This document shows, one piece after another, positions 1 to 12,473 of a DNA stretch of 64,000 nucleotides. The position numbers and the translations under genes are program-made. This stretch comes from Aurelia coerulea (taxonomy: Eukaryota; Cnidaria; Scyphozoa; Semaeostomeae; Ulmaridae). The notes below the pieces were generated by a model, which saw only the letters and a program-made list of their open reading frames with translations, searched no databases and had not been told where the DNA came from. The DNA lies in the NCBI GenBank assembly GCA_039566865.1, contig CM076961.1, positions 317,501-381,500 on the forward strand. Direction: 5' to 3'. Each line of letters opens with the position of its first letter. Position 1 is the stretch's first letter.

Positions 1-108
1 TGATCAAGGTTTTATCAAAGAAAATACAGGCAGTAAAAGGCGGGAGAGCGGTATGGGGGCTACCAACACGAAGCCCATAAAAATTCAAGACGGACATAAA
101 GATTTATA

Positions 109-263
109 TACCCTATTCACACTGGCGAGTTAAACCAGCCTAAACCAGATTATGAAACGCTGCATTCTAATTGGTCAATCCAACACATCAAATGAGTTTG
201 ATTGGTTGAAATTTAACATGTTTTACATAAAGCTGGTTTAACTGCGTCAGTGTGAATAGGGTA
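109..263. mobile_element. MITE, family 1, copy 1
   Basis: An approximately 155-bp element with terminal inverted repeats of CCCTATTCACACTG type, flanked by TA. A second copy of the same length lies at 11667-11826. It sits just downstream of gene A's stop codon. No coding capacity. Confidence 0.8.
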
Positions 264-352
264 TTAGATTCATTGATGGGGCAAGTAAATGAAACAATCT
301 TCTTGCTTCACAGCAGTAGGAGTGTCGCTTCAATAGAACCAATCAAATGTCT

Positions 353-922
353 CTAAATTTCTGCCTCATCGTCGTCATATTGAATATTACTCGTCCCAGA
401 CTCTCGAGCTAGCACGTCATATAATGGCTCCTGCTTAGGCCTATTTTTGTCTGGCAAATCAAGCTTTGAATAAACAGCATCCGGTGATTTTGTGCTACTT
501 CTATCAAGCTCCTCGTATACTTCAGGATTTAAAGTCTGGTAGACGGGGGACTGAGCTTCATTTTTCGCATTTCTGTTGTTGTTGTGTTTCCCATCATTAT
601 CCTCTTCCAACACTTGGTATATTGGGGCCTGCACAAGGTTGGCATCAGAAGGCTCGTCCTTTGTTTTGTCTACTGCTGAATTCTCCTCCTCCAACTCTTG
701 GTAAATTGGGGCCTGCACAGGTTTGAGATAAGAAGGCTCTTCCTTAGGGAAGGCAGCAGTATTAAGAGCTTCATAATTAGCGGGGCTGTCTAATTTTGCT
801 TCATCAATTGGCTGATATTCACTTTCAGTTTCATGATAAATCGGTTCTTCTGTCTCAATTTCTCTGTAAATTGGTTCCATCTTTCCATCATCGTCAATCT
901 CTTTGTAAATTGCTTCTCCGGG
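353..922 (-). CDS. Gene A exon 10: cytoplasmic tail with repeated YxxL-type motifs
   Basis: The last exon opens after a CATAG acceptor and encodes 189 residues plus stop. It has thirteen tyrosines. Ten sit in YxxL/I/V form: YKEI, YREI, YQPI, YEAL, YQEL, YQVL, YQTL, YEEL, YSKL and YDVL. Several are embedded in a repeated (A/S)P(I/V)YQ-L-E context. YEEL and YSKL are separated by 11 residues, within the loose ITAM range, but most spacings are longer. The exon is acidic and Pro/Glu-rich with no globular domain. The likely role, by inference, is docking SH2 proteins after phosphorylation, or AP-2 binding. Confidence 0.85.
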   Translation of the reverse strand, partial: PGEAIYKEIDDDGKMEPIYREIETEEPIYHETESEYQPIDEAKLDSPANYEALNTAAFPKEEPSYLKPVQAPIYQELEEENSAVDKTKDEPSDANLVQAPIYQVLEEDNDGKHNNNRNAKNEAQSPVYQTLNPEVYEELDRSSTKSPDAVYSKLDLPDKNRPKQEPLYDVLARESGTSNIQYDDDEAEI

Positions 923-3900
923 CTATGAAAAAAGATTTAAGAAACCCGTAAGAAACTGTGAGTACTCAAAACGGAATATGAGCCAGTTTCTTCTGGACAC
1001 AAATTTGTCTCCCAGTGCCTCCTACTTCTACGTGACCGATTATTTCCCCTGTTCCCACCATCCCCTTTCATAATGTTCCCTTTTCCCTATTTCAAAGTGA
1101 CCGATTACTCCCCTGTTCCCATCACCCCCTAATCCCATTGTATAATGCTCCCCTCCCCCTGAGTTAGAAAAAAGAAGTAAAAACAAAACAATGCTCACCT
1201 TCTCGCCTTGCTTTTTGCCATTTTCATAAGCATATTCATACAATTCAGTATTCGATTCGCCATTTGCTGATACCGAATTGAATCTTAATTTATCTGCGTA
1301 CATTGGATTTCCTACAACGAAAGAACGAAATAACAATATAAACAAACAACTAATGAACTTTGCTCCTCTGCAACTCATATACGGTTGTATATTCATGAAA
1401 TTTTGAAAAGCCTTCGAATGTAAAGAAATACTATTTGCAATGGTGGAACAATTTTGAATTTCAGATGGAAAGTCCAAAATCGTCGACTGTGCCTAGCAAG
1501 AACGTTTGGTTGCAAATCTCCCATTTTAGTCCAATGACTATTAATCAAAATCTAAATTCATTTGCTTTCCATTGTTTGCAACTAGCCAATAACAACCAGC
1601 ACTTAGTTTCCAAATATCTTCAATCTCGTCCCCAGAGTGAGTTCGTTGCTCTACCTCTGCTGTTCATTGGGCTTCGCGATCAGCTTATGACGTCCATGGG
1701 AACGAGGTTGAAATATCTTGGGAATTTCGGTTGCATTGATAAGGACAATAAAGGCTTTTGATAACAATTTGAAATAAATTCATTAGTTTGGTTAACCAAC
1801 AAGCTTGCTTTACGCGATAAGCTTCTAACGGGTCTACACAGAAATTTGAAAAATTTTGTTTTAATCTAGTGATGTGAATTTAGCTTTAATCAATGGCTTA
1901 TCTGTTTGTTCCAAAATCTGTTCCAAAATGTCCTGATTGGAGATGACTGTGGTGCCATGAAAACATGACTTACAAAATCAAACGTCATTCTTTTTGTTAC
2001 ACTCTTACCTAGTTTCATTGCTTCTAATTTTTTGGTTATTACAGCCCTAACCTGACATCTAATGTTAGACAGGCCACAGTATAGTAAGCATCGTTTTTCT
2101 TTTTTAGTTGTTTGTAGTATTTATGTAAAATTGTATGTAGGTTAGCGTTTTTAAACAATGCCATGGGGTAGTCATAGTCTTTTGCTCCTCATGGCATCGT
2201 CCTTGTAGTATTGTAAAGTAGTTTGTGGTAGAGTAGTCCGTAACATGTATTGTAAATTTTAATGGAATAAAAAAAAATTGCTTCAAAGAAAACACTGAGA
2301 TATATTCTGGCACTAGAGCATTGTGGAGGAAGTGAAAAGATGCAGGAAATACTAACCAACATCTTTTTTAACAGGATTTTGAAATGATAATCCGCGATTG
2401 CTGAAAGTGTTTGCAGTTAAATCCAGAGTCATTGTTCCCTACAATTAGACAATAACAAGTTAGAACCGGGTGCGCCAAAATAAACTATGCACGTTTGGCA
2501 GGCCACAATAAATAGTACACTGGACCGATTTTGAAGATATATGACTTAATTTTAGCAAAAGTCCATTAGATACATTTTTTGCAAATTTTTCATCTTCAGT
2601 TTTTAGGGCTAGAACCTAAACTTTTAATTAACAAAGATGAATTTAAAATAAAACACAACATATAACATTGAAACAAAAAACACAGGATGGTACTTAAGGC
2701 TAAATGTAAACAGACTAAATAGGTAAATATGAAGAGCCATAATGAGATTAGGGGAATTTCTTAAAGGAGGAGCTCCCTCAATAGGCAAGCTAATCGAGGA
2801 GGGAACACCCCCTATCTAAAAAGAAAATTGAAAAAAATTGCAAATATCTAGTATCTAATTCAGGCTTTCTGCTAACGATTAAGTCATAAATCTTCAAAAT
2901 CGTTGTGTGGCTGTTGTGGAGGAGGTGTAGCTTTGATTGTCTCGGTTTTTACACAGTTGCATAGGTCAGGCTTCAACTTACAGTTTGAGACCTTGTTTGA
3001 GTCAATCTGACAAGTGGTTGCTGATTTATGGCAGAGGAAAGGCAAAATAAGTGGTTGCTTCAAAAACAGGACTTCTGTTGTTCTCCAGCAATGTCAAATT
3101 TAGCGTTGCATTTATGTGTTTTCTGTATTTTCTAAAGGATTAATAGTATTTGTTTGTCTATGATTCAAAATTGTCAACCCTTAGACAAATGTAGAGAAGA
3201 TTTGAATATGAGGTTTCTTTCTTTCAAACATTAGTGAATGAAAATTTAGGTGCTACAGTTTTCAAGTGCCTGATTTCGGCGCACCCGTTGACTCATGCAT
3301 CAAATATCTGAAGTTGTACTAACCTTTCTACGTCGTATTTCATCCAAAGATCTGCAAAGAAATTAAATTAATAAGGAATGAATAAGACATGAGCTGTAGC
3401 ATTCATAGGATAAGGGTGATGAAACCATTCAAAGGAAAGTGGAATTTCATGAAAAAAGTCACATCGGTTCGAGGCCCTTTGCAAAGAATTGTTCAGATGT
3501 TAGACCTGCCTTAGACCACAAGGATTCTGGCCGCTAGATTTGCAATAACAAATCTATTATGTAATAAAGAATAACAAAACTGAATCAACATCAAAGTCAA
3601 TAAAAACACTAAACATGAAAACAACATAAGTTTTGATCATAAAATCTAACTCAGAATTTATGATATAAAGACTAATTATCATTTCGCAGTAGACAAAATC
3701 AGCTAAGGTTTGTTTACACCCATTTCAAGTCAAGTGATCAATCTCTTGATAAATTATCTCTTGATTTCTTTAACCAATTTTGTGCCGTGAAAACTTGTGC
3801 CATGAATGGAAAAAGTAATGTAATACTGAGACTTCCTGAGTGAGAGTGTGGTCACATGACTTGAAATGGGTAAAACTAACTTTAACCAATTTGGCGGCGC

Positions 3901-4344
3901 AAGCCAGGCATAAAAATGTGGGGGGGATCGCTTTTGGCTTCCGAAATTAGGAAGCCAAAAAGGTATACTGAGGAATATTATGACAACTTGACATGTCCAT
4001 CCATTTTCTCCCTTTGACACAATTTTGTCAATTTAAAGAAAGGCTTTACAACAAACACAAACTTACGGATGCCTCCGGCCGAGCCTCCGGCGATAAATCA
4101 TAGCAACTGCAACTACGGCTGCTATGGCAACAATGACGCCAACAGATATCCCAGCAATCATTCCGGCATTACTGCTCTGTTGTTTGCCAGCATTACCTCC
4201 TGGGTTAGTTATGATTGTGGCTATGATTGATGAAGAAAGCATGACAGAAGATCCTGCTGACGATGATGGGGCCTAAAATCAAGAAAACTCTCACTAAGTT
4301 ACAATATAAATGGAAGAACCTTGAAAAGTGATAAAAATAACAAC

Positions 4345-4394
<50 letters not shown>

Positions 4395-7300
4395 TACGAC
4401 AAATCAAGAGCTTAATGCATAGATAAAACATAAACAAGCACTCAAAAATATTGCAGACTTTGTTAAACGTTTCAAGTGCTTAGGTTCATCAATAAGATTT
4501 TCTTTAAAAATGAAAGTAAATCTGGCAAGGTATGATGAAAAGAGAAGTTAATAATCTTTTTTAAAAGCTTCAATGTCTTATTACTCATTCTTATGAGAAA
4601 GCTTCTACGGTACATTTGCATTTGTGAATACGGTAAAAACCTGCACATAAAAGCAACTAGTTTTGATGTCCCATAGGCTGTCATTGAGAATACATCGTAA
4701 ATCCCTTCAAATTCGTAAAATCTTTACTAAAATGACAAAGCACGACATTAAAGACCTCTGAAGGCAGAGAGCTTGTAAACTGGCTTGCCGTTTGGTAGCA
4801 CAAGTTTTCCCTATATTGCATATATCACCTTCAATTCTCAATCGCTAGAATTAAGAAAGTTTGTCATGCCAAGCAAAGAAAATGAACATTCCCATAAGGA
4901 AATTTTCATTAATTTCTTAATGGAAGTAAGATGGTACTAATGGTGTTGAAACATTAAACGGCCAGTAACATAAATGCTTGGATATCTAACTGGAGTTGCG
5001 ACTTAAGCTGAAAATTTGCTTTTAAAAAGAATTCTTTTGGCAAGTCAGTTGTTGCTCTAACAGTGCTACTCTTTTGATAGTTGCTGTAAAATAAATTCTA
5101 AGACAATTAACAGTTTCAAAAACAGCTGAAAAGTGCCACGAATTTTGATGTTCAGACACATCAAAAATAGTTTCTCGCTAAAGACTCTCTCAAAATAGGC
5201 CCAATGCAATGATAAACGTTTGCCCCAGTTGATCATAACAATTCCACGAATGATTTGAGTTTTGTAATAAGCAACTCAACTTCAAATAAGAGTTTCTTTT
5301 CGAAAAAGCTGCTTTTATATTGAATCTCGAAGGAATCTTTTTGGGGTTTAGAATTGAGATCATGATACTGGTAAGAAGTCGAAGATGAAAGGACCTACCA
5401 CGTAGCGACTCTTGATTTGGCTGCTACCTCGCGTGTTATAATAACTTTCATAGGTTGAAGAAGATTTGATAGCAAATGAGCTGTCTTGTGTCTTCAAACT
5501 TATTGTAGATTCATTTGGTGTAGCCGTAACATAGCTCGTTGTTGTTGTTTTCAAAGGCCTTGTTGTCTGTGAATGGGCTGCTGAAGGTTGTATGATTGGT
5601 GTGCTAGAAGAACTAGTGACTTTGGAGGGTATTTGAGTAGATTTTACGAGTGATGTTGTCTTCAATGATGTTGATGGTTTTGATAAGAATGAAGATATTT
5701 CTGATTTGTAGATTGGTGTCGAGGTCTTCATTACAAAATTTGATGAACTTCGCATCACTTTAGATGTTGATAATTCTGGCAAAATTCTTGTTGATGACAT
5801 GAAGTCACTTCTTGGTGATATCTTCACATATGGTACAAGTGGATCTGTAAAATCAAAAGGTTCGCTCACAATACTTCTAGCTATTTAGTGTCCAATCAGT
5901 GTCAATTTTTGCTAAAGTCAGGTTAATTCTGTGCAGATATAGCTCATTAGAAGCAAAAGATCTGATGAGAAAGCCGTAACAATGAACGGTTGTTCTCATT
6001 TTTCCAAAAATTGTCCAAAACTTTTCCATCCAGAACATTTGGGGTTGATGCAGGGCAAATAACACTGTCTGCATATGAAATGTTTCCTTGCTGTAATGAG
6101 TAAAGATGAAACCAGACTGTAAGATGACATTTCATTGCTTCCGCAGTGAACTGCTACAGACAGCAAATGGAAATGGTTGATCACAGCAACTGATTTGCAT
6201 AGGTATATACTTTGTTGTTGTTGCATGCTGGGATACTAGCAAAACCCCCCAAGGTTGATTTAACCAAAATAAGGCTAATTCAATTAATTGGTAAGAAGGA
6301 AATTAAACATTAATCGAAATATTGCATAACCAACTTACATTTACGCTCTCCATCTATTTTCAGCAGAACACAACTTGTTACATATTTTGGATTATGCAAT
6401 TTACGAATCTGCATCTGCACTTTGAACAACAAGCCTTGATGTTTAGCCAATAAGGAATCAATGTTAGTCATCATCCACTGAAATGTACAAACCAAAAGTT
6501 AGACATTGAGAAGGGGGAAATACAGTATGCATAAACCATTACATACATACATACATTTTTTATTTTATCATGCAGGTTGAATGTTTGGCAGCCTCTTGTT
6601 GGCTGATGTGGACCTGCAACTTAAAAATTCTAAAAGAAAATTATTAAATTATTGTAAAAAAAACCCTGATACCTTATTTAAAACCTAGTATCATTTCTCC
6701 ATTTCAAATATTTTAAATAACTAATAACTAGAGATATATAAAAGTCTTGAGATCTTTATTTATATTTACGGTAGTTCCTTTTCTAAAACAAAATTTCTTC
6801 GATTATTTTGCAATTCGTTGTCAACGATTTCTTAAAATTCAACGAATTATCAGCACTCTTCGAGTTTGAGTTTAACGTGTTCCAAAATATCGATCCTCTG
6901 TATTCTAACGTGTTTCGTTCAGTTTCTGATTTTAACCTATACATCTTTACTTTCTCCCCCCTCCGTGTATTATAGTTGATGGCATACATGCCTTCCAGTC
7001 CATGTCTTTCTGCTTTATACATCTCAACAGCAATCTTCCTCTTATATACATATATTCGATGTTATCCCAGCTTGCTCTTTGGAGGACATCTATATCTTCA
7101 CCTCTTCATTTGTTTCCCTTACAGTCCTAGCTGCTTTATGTGCTGACATTCGATCTTTTGTAATATGTTCTTTGAACACGTCCCTCACATTAACATTGCA
7201 TTGTAAACTGTCAATTTCTTTCTGACTTTCTCTATTTGCGTGTTCCATTTTAACTTAATTTTAACTTAATTTGTGAGTCAATGTACACCTTCAGCAGCTT

Positions 7301-10300
7301 TCAGTCCGTTTCATAATCAACTGTATTATTTTTTTGAATGATCATTGCATCTTTTTGCTTGGCATTTATTGCCATTCTGTTCTTTACGCACACGCACAAT
7401 TGTGTTATTTCGCGCAGGATTATCAACATCAGATTATTAACATCAGGAGCAAGATTATGAACAGACTTACTGTAAATACAATTGTTGCTGTCTCACTTCT
7501 AATCATATCTTTCACAGTTGGCCATTTCAACTCTTTAATCAATGCTTCGGCAGGAGCATCATAGCTGCTATTTGTGATAATTCTAGCCACACGATTCTGC
7601 AACTTTTGAAGCTTAGCTAGTCAGGACTCAGCACAGTTCCCCTATACAGCACAGCAATATCGAAAATGATCGGCATATTGATGGATTCATAAAAATAAGA
7701 ATCAATCTTTTATATAGCGCAGTTTTTGATAGGGTGTCAGCGGCGGTAGCTAGACGCCTAAGGATTTCTCCTAAATTTAGCTCTGATGTATCATCCATGT
7801 ATATGGAAAACATTCTTGGGCCCAAAAGAGACCCTTGTGGAACTCCGTACTTGACCTTCTCAATTCAGATGCCACCCTATTTACCTCCATAAATTGTTGT
7901 CTATCTTCTCAGTAACTTTCCAAGAGATCTTACCTGTTATTCTGATTGCTTTAAGATCTCATGGACTATTGAGTCAAAGGCCTTGCTGCAGTCAATGAAC
8001 ATAGCTCCAACTATCTTTCCATCATTTATGACTTTTTCCTATTCCATTCTAATAAATAAAGTAACAATGACTCCGTTGATGTTCCTTTCTTGTACGCCCA
8101 TTGATTTCTTTGCCTTCTTAAATCTAATTGATTACATAGAACAGCTTCATACACTTTGCTGGCAATTGGAAGCACAGTAATGTCCTTTCTACTCTTTCAC
8201 ATGCTTTGTATGCTGGCTTTAGCTTACAAATTTTTCATGCGTATGGGAATTCAAAGTCTCTTTTCCATCAAACAAGAGAAATTTAATGGGGACACACAAT
8301 TAGTAAGTATCTACTGTAGTATCTACAGAGGCAATAATGCACCGTATTTGTATCTTAGAAAGTAATGATTATTTTTGCATATTTAAGTAATTCTGCATCA
8401 TTGCAAACCTCACCTAATATCTACTTTGAAACACACTTCAGACAAAAAATCAATTAAAACCTTTGCAATATAAATATTTACTGGTAGGATTAAACAATTT
8501 GATTATTACAACCTTGAAGTAACATTTTACCTGTAAAGAAGATCCACTGTGGTTGAAAAGCATTGGCTGTCTTTGCCATGTTACATTCCAAATATAGACA
8601 TCTTTCAATTCCTCAATCCATTTTACATCATTGCCATTATATTGGATTGTTCCAATTATTTGTTGGTTATCTTTGTACCTTCTCAAAGCATGTACGTTGG
8701 ATGTTCCTTGGAACTTCAATTTACAATCTGGACAGAAAAATTTAAAGAAAGAATTGGAGAGTCTTTCAAGAAGAGAAACCAGAAGTTTGAACAACAAGAA
8801 GTTTGTTGAAAAATGCGTGATTTGAGATTAAAAAGACAAAATAAAAAAAACTAAGGCAAAATATGTCTACCAAACCTATATTTTACTACCAACAACAGTA
8901 CACCTCAGCATGTAGTCTGCCAAAGCAATAATTCAGGATCATGCTGGGAAAAGAATTATGTAATTTTGAAGGTGGCCAAAATGTGCATATATCACCATAG
9001 CGTGATCCTGTAAATTTGAGGTGCCAGTATATTTTAGGTTTGCCTTTAAATATGAGGTGTCGTGAGGCTACTCAAGCACCTGGGTTATTGTTTAAGAAGC
9101 TATTCAAATTAAACAATGCTGTATAGAAATCGCTCATTGTACAAGGCACATTACTCTTCAGTGGTCACGGCTGTTGACCGCTTTTTGCCGGGGGGGGGGG
9201 GGTAAGGTTGGTGACAGATTTCCACAATACCTTGGTCCTTGGAATGTTTATTCTTCAAAGAACGTTTAGTAATTGTAGCCAAACAAGATTCATAATTTGT
9301 TTCTTTTGATTTAGAAGCCAATTTAAAATGCTTTCTCCAATTTATAGCCAAATTCATATAAATCCAAGAATCTGCGTTACTTGGCTCGAAGCATACACGT
9401 TTTTCATAAGAAGCTCTTATGAGCGCTCAGCTCTCACCACTGAAAAGCAAAAAAAACTTGAGTACTGCTGGGACAACTATTTCAGAAAACTTTCCCTTTA
9501 TTCAAGGCAATCAGCAGTATAATTTGCATTCTATTTTCATAATCTTCACATTTAAAATGAGAGTTGAGAAACCTTGGAAAGGCTTCAAAAACTTCGTTTT
9601 GAAAGGTTCAGGAAGGCACAGTAAAGTGCACATGAAGATTATCATGAAACCTGTAAGAAATTCTGGAAGCTCCTAAGAATCTGTAAGAACCTTAGGAACT
9701 AAGTATCTAACATTCGATAATCTTAGTAAACTTTCAGTATTCTCCCCAATTCTTAAAAACTTCTGAAGAGAATCACACTGAAAATACCGCGGAGAAAGCA
9801 ACACGAAAGGAAGAAAAAACAGTGCTGGAAAATCATAATCTTCATCAACCCAGATACAAAACGGTATCGCAATGGAACGAAGTATTTGAGCAATAATTTT
9901 TCTTACGATTGATAACTTTTAGATTTAGCAAATCCATACTAAAAGAAACCAAATAAAATTTGATTCTTCTCGCGGATTTCCTTACGCAGTAAAAAATCCT
10001 AACCCCTACCCTTCGAAGTGATGTGAGATTTTATATGCCTCAGAAATCCTCAGACCGTTGACCTGACCCCCGGAAAAACCGATTGTTTCCTTTGAAAGCA
10101 GACCTTGTGTTTCACCTTTGTCTAATTCACAATAGATTATGACTATAATTGTGACTACTTGTCGCCTAAGAAGAATACCTTTGATCTTGCCGACCTCATA
10201 TTTACAGGCAATCCTCAGATATACTGGCGCCTCAAATTTACAGGCTCGCGCTACGGTGGACTCTCAAAATGCGAGGATTAGTGTGCGCTGTTTTACCTGC

Positions 10301-10537
10301 GCTGCATGCTTTTGTTTCCAATATTGTTCATCTATTATATGGTTTGTTCTTAGAACCATCTACATAGATTGAACTACACTCTGTAATGTCAATTTTGTCA
10401 TTTCCATAACTGTAAACACCCTTTTGAAAAGTGTCTCTGCCAATATTTTGATTTTCACTTTTCCTTACAACATCAAAGGTGTCAACATGAAAAACAACTG
10501 CTAGAAGAAGGTGCACCAGAAGCTTGATGGTTGCCAT
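353..10537 (-). CDS. Receptor-like gene A: single-pass protein with multi-tyrosine tail
   Basis: Ten exons by phase-matched splice sites: 10297-10537, 8531-8727, 6339-6477, 5870-6064, 5399-5844, 4067-4272, 3324-3351, 2357-2438, 1199-1311, 353-922. The order is: signal peptide (MATIKLLVHLLLAVVF start); an ectodomain of no family I recognise (DCKLKFQG..., with N-x-T/S sites); a Ser/Thr-rich stalk; a transmembrane helix (AGISVGVIVAIAAVVAVAM) followed by YRRR; and a cytoplasmic tail with GNPMY (NPxY type) and about ten YxxL/I/V motifs. It is a tandem paralogue of the gene at 12474-23887, with the same exon order and phases. Oddities: an in-frame TGA at 10328-10330 if exon 1 runs to the CAG|GTAAAA donor, and an in-frame TAG at 5877-5879 in exon 4. 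Skipping exon 4 (phase 1 to 1) restores the frame there. It could be a functional receptor or a recently decaying copy. Confidence 0.68.
2157..2275 (+). repeat. Retroposon 3' end with stem-loop (GGGGTAGTC...TTTTGCTCCTC type)
   Basis: A stem formed by TGCCATGGGG and CTCATGGCA encloses a TAGTC...TTTTGC loop, followed by an A-rich tail. Related ends occur at 18951-19075, 33400-33530 and 58905-59010. I take it as the 3' end of a LINE or SINE remnant lying in an intron of gene A. Confidence 0.6.
2468..3290. mobile_element. Foldback-type element with GGGTGCGCC ends and nested retroposon
   Basis: The outer ends read GGGTGCGCCAAAA and, inverted, GGGTGCGCCGAAA. A second inverted pair lies further in (GATTTTGAAGATATATGAC against its complement near 2872-2903). 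A retroposon 3' module (about 2630-2840) also found at 62060-62260 is nested inside. The element lies in the intron between exons 7 and 8 of gene A. Confidence 0.55.
4067..4272 (-). CDS. Gene A exon 6: transmembrane segment
   Basis: The exon runs from a TTTTAG acceptor to a CATCC|GTAAGT donor. It encodes a Ser-rich leader with NPGGNAGKQQSSN, then a hydrophobic Ala/Val/Ile stretch of about 22 residues, then the basic stop-transfer YRRRLGRRHP. The matching exon of the paralogue (17996-18180) has the same end phases and ends YRRRHP. A single-pass type I orientation is inferred. Confidence 0.85.
4339..4392. repeat. (AAT)n microsatellite
   Basis: About 18 units of AAT in the intron between exons 5 and 6 of gene A. 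Read on the minus strand it gives a spurious poly-tyrosine frame. Confidence 0.95.
5399..5844 (-). CDS. Gene A exon 5: Ser/Thr-rich stalk
   Basis: This 446-nt exon starts AT|CCA after TTTTACAG and codes for about 148 residues dominated by Ser, Thr, Lys and Pro (SSSNFVMKTSTP, RPLKTTTTSYV). It is a mucin-like, probably O-glycosylated stalk between ectodomain and membrane. There are no cysteines. The paralogous exon (19331-19662) has the same phase but little residue identity, as is usual for such linkers. Confidence 0.8.
6541..8200 (-). mobile_element. Degenerate CR1/Jockey-like LINE
   Basis: The minus strand shows a reverse transcriptase in decay. Motif A reads FIDCSKAFDSIVHEIL near 7990, motif B reads YGVPQGSLLGPRMFSIY near 7820, and the C-terminal tail carries YRGSIFWNTLN near 6880. 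Stops and frameshifts interrupt it. Its 3' end is a CATA/TATG microsatellite at 6541-6556, as in the LINE at 37565-38775. It is inserted between exons 2 and 3 of gene A. Confidence 0.8.
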
Positions 10538-11296
10538 TTTCTTGCTTTATTTAATGCAGCAGAATAATCCATCATCTATCTCATCATTTTGCTTCACCAT
10601 AAACATTTATCTTCAGCCGGTTTCGATTTGTGCCGATTGTGATGAACTAACGCTTCCTTGATTGACCCGTGAGCTTGACGAAGACGAAATTGAATTTTCT
10701 TTAGAATTTAGCCTCGGTTTGGTTAAAACAACAGCAACAACTACAAATATAGTGTAGACACCATATAACCGTCATTTGTCTTTAAAGTGGTACTGTTTTC
10801 CTGCTTCGATGGTCCATGGTTGGTGCTGGGCACCGGACGTTTGGGTACATGGTACTGCACTGCCCCTGTGGTACATTTTATCAGTCACCATCCTCTTAAA
10901 TGTCGACCGATCGGTAAAGATTTCACGCAATACCTTGGACACCGACGGGAGTATTCTATATGTCGAGCCTTCGAGCCTCACTCTCACAATTTACAGATTT
11001 TGCAGCGATTCTTGCTGTTGCCGTGATTTAAATCCTAGCAATTTTGAGTGTGATTTCTGTTAAAATTTGTCATAGGACTTTAATGGGTACTTTTGAAGTC
11101 CTTTCAACAAAATTATAGCCTTAACAATATATTCAAGCATTAGAGCATTAACAATTTAAGAAAGAGACATCTGGTATCAAAAATGGCCTAAAATGTAAGA
11201 AACTGGCTGCCACGGGCCTAAGTTTCTCACAGAAAATACGGGTATACTAAGATAAAGTTAAATGATTGAGGTCTGTTGGCTCATGATATGAAACAG

Positions 11297-11368
11297 GAAG
11301 GCTCGAGGCTCGAAACATAAGGCTCGACATAAGGCTCGAAACATAAGGCTCGAAGGCTCGAAGTTTAG
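11297..11368. repeat. AGGCTCGAAACATA minisatellite
   Basis: Short imperfect tandem units containing GGCTCGA and ACATAAGGCTCGA between genes A and B. Confidence 0.8.
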
Positions 11369-11377
11369 AAACACTCT

Positions 11378-11600
11378 CTATCCACAGGGGCATCAGTTTC
11401 GATATTTTTCAATATTCCTCTTTGTGTCTTATTTCTGATTTGCTTCTTTTCCTTATTCCCGAAAACCTATGTTCGCACCGGCCAATATATTCACTGCGCA
11501 TCAGAAACAAGAAACATCGGGAATAAGGAAAAGAAACAAATCAGAAATAAGACACAAAGAAGAATATCGAAAAATATTGAAACTGATCCCCTGTGATCTA
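11378..11600. repeat. Palindromic foldback element
   Basis: Two arms of about 90 nt (starting CAGTTTCGATATTTTTCAAT; inverted arm ending ATATTGAAACTG) flank a loop of about 40 nt. It is a non-coding foldback MITE in the intergenic region. Confidence 0.8.
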
Positions 11601-11666
11601 TCTATCTAATCATCTTTTGCCTTGTTACCAATTCCCCCGGGGGTTCCTCTGGTAAATTTAGTATAA

Positions 11667-11826
11667 TACCCCTTTCACACTGGCAAGTTAAACCAGCTTA
11701 AACTAAACCAGGTTACACAATTTTGCGTTCTAATTGGTCAATCCAACGAATCGAATTCATTTGATTGGTTGGGATTTAACCCTGTGTAGATAAAGCTAGG
11801 CTAACTGCGTCAGTGTGAAAAGGGTA
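11667..11826. mobile_element. MITE, family 1, copy 2
   Basis: Same family as 109-263, with ends CCCCTTTCACACTGG and GTGTGAAAAGGG flanked by TA. About 160 bp. The two copies bracket gene A. Confidence 0.8.
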
Positions 11827-12027
11827 TAAGGGTGCTCAGGCAACTTTTGGAGAAGAAGCTATTTTTTGGGTCAGTTATTTGTACAACTATTTTTAGGATT
11901 CGTGAAATTCTAGATAATTTTTCTGGGTCTTTTAGGAATATCGAAAATGAAAAGAGAACAAAAAAGAAAACAGCTGGCTACAAAATGTTTCTTTTCCACA
12001 AAGACATACACTATTTACATTATGATC

Positions 12028-12198
12028 AAAGAGAATCAACGGAGATAAAAGGGCCGCGCGGAAGGAGTCTGGGTATTCTATTATTCGCCTATTGTATTTG
12101 ATGATTTCGAGAGGTTCGTGGATATTGTTTAGCTAGAGGAACAATAACGTGCGTAGGAGTTTTCTTTGTCCTATTTATAGACTGCATCTACTTAGCTC
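12028..12198 (+). repeat. Repeat arm paired with 15502-15672 in inverted orientation
   Basis: About 170 bp, highly similar to the reverse complement of 15502-15672. Both contain CTATTTATAG and GCGCGGAAGGAGTCTGGGTA. Together they bracket the last two coding exons of gene B. Confidence 0.8.
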
Positions 12199-12473
12199 TA
12201 ACTTAACTTTAATGACAACATATTTCATGTAAACTTGAATAAATATTCCTTTCCCTCTTCTCTAGTCTTCTTAGTGATAAAGAACTTTGTCTTCCTCAAA
12301 ATCTGAATCTTCTTGCAAGGTTTTTCCTTGACTTCGTCTATTTATCCAGCACTTTGTGTGAAGGCATGAACGATGACTTTTCCACAAATAGGAATGTACA
12401 CATGGAAATTTCTTGATATGAAAACATTATAAAATACCAAAATCAAGTATTCACATTTTCTGGCAAAAATGGC

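Noticed and set aside
4205..4402. Tyrosine-rich open frame
   Set aside because: It is the (AAT)n microsatellite read on the minus strand.
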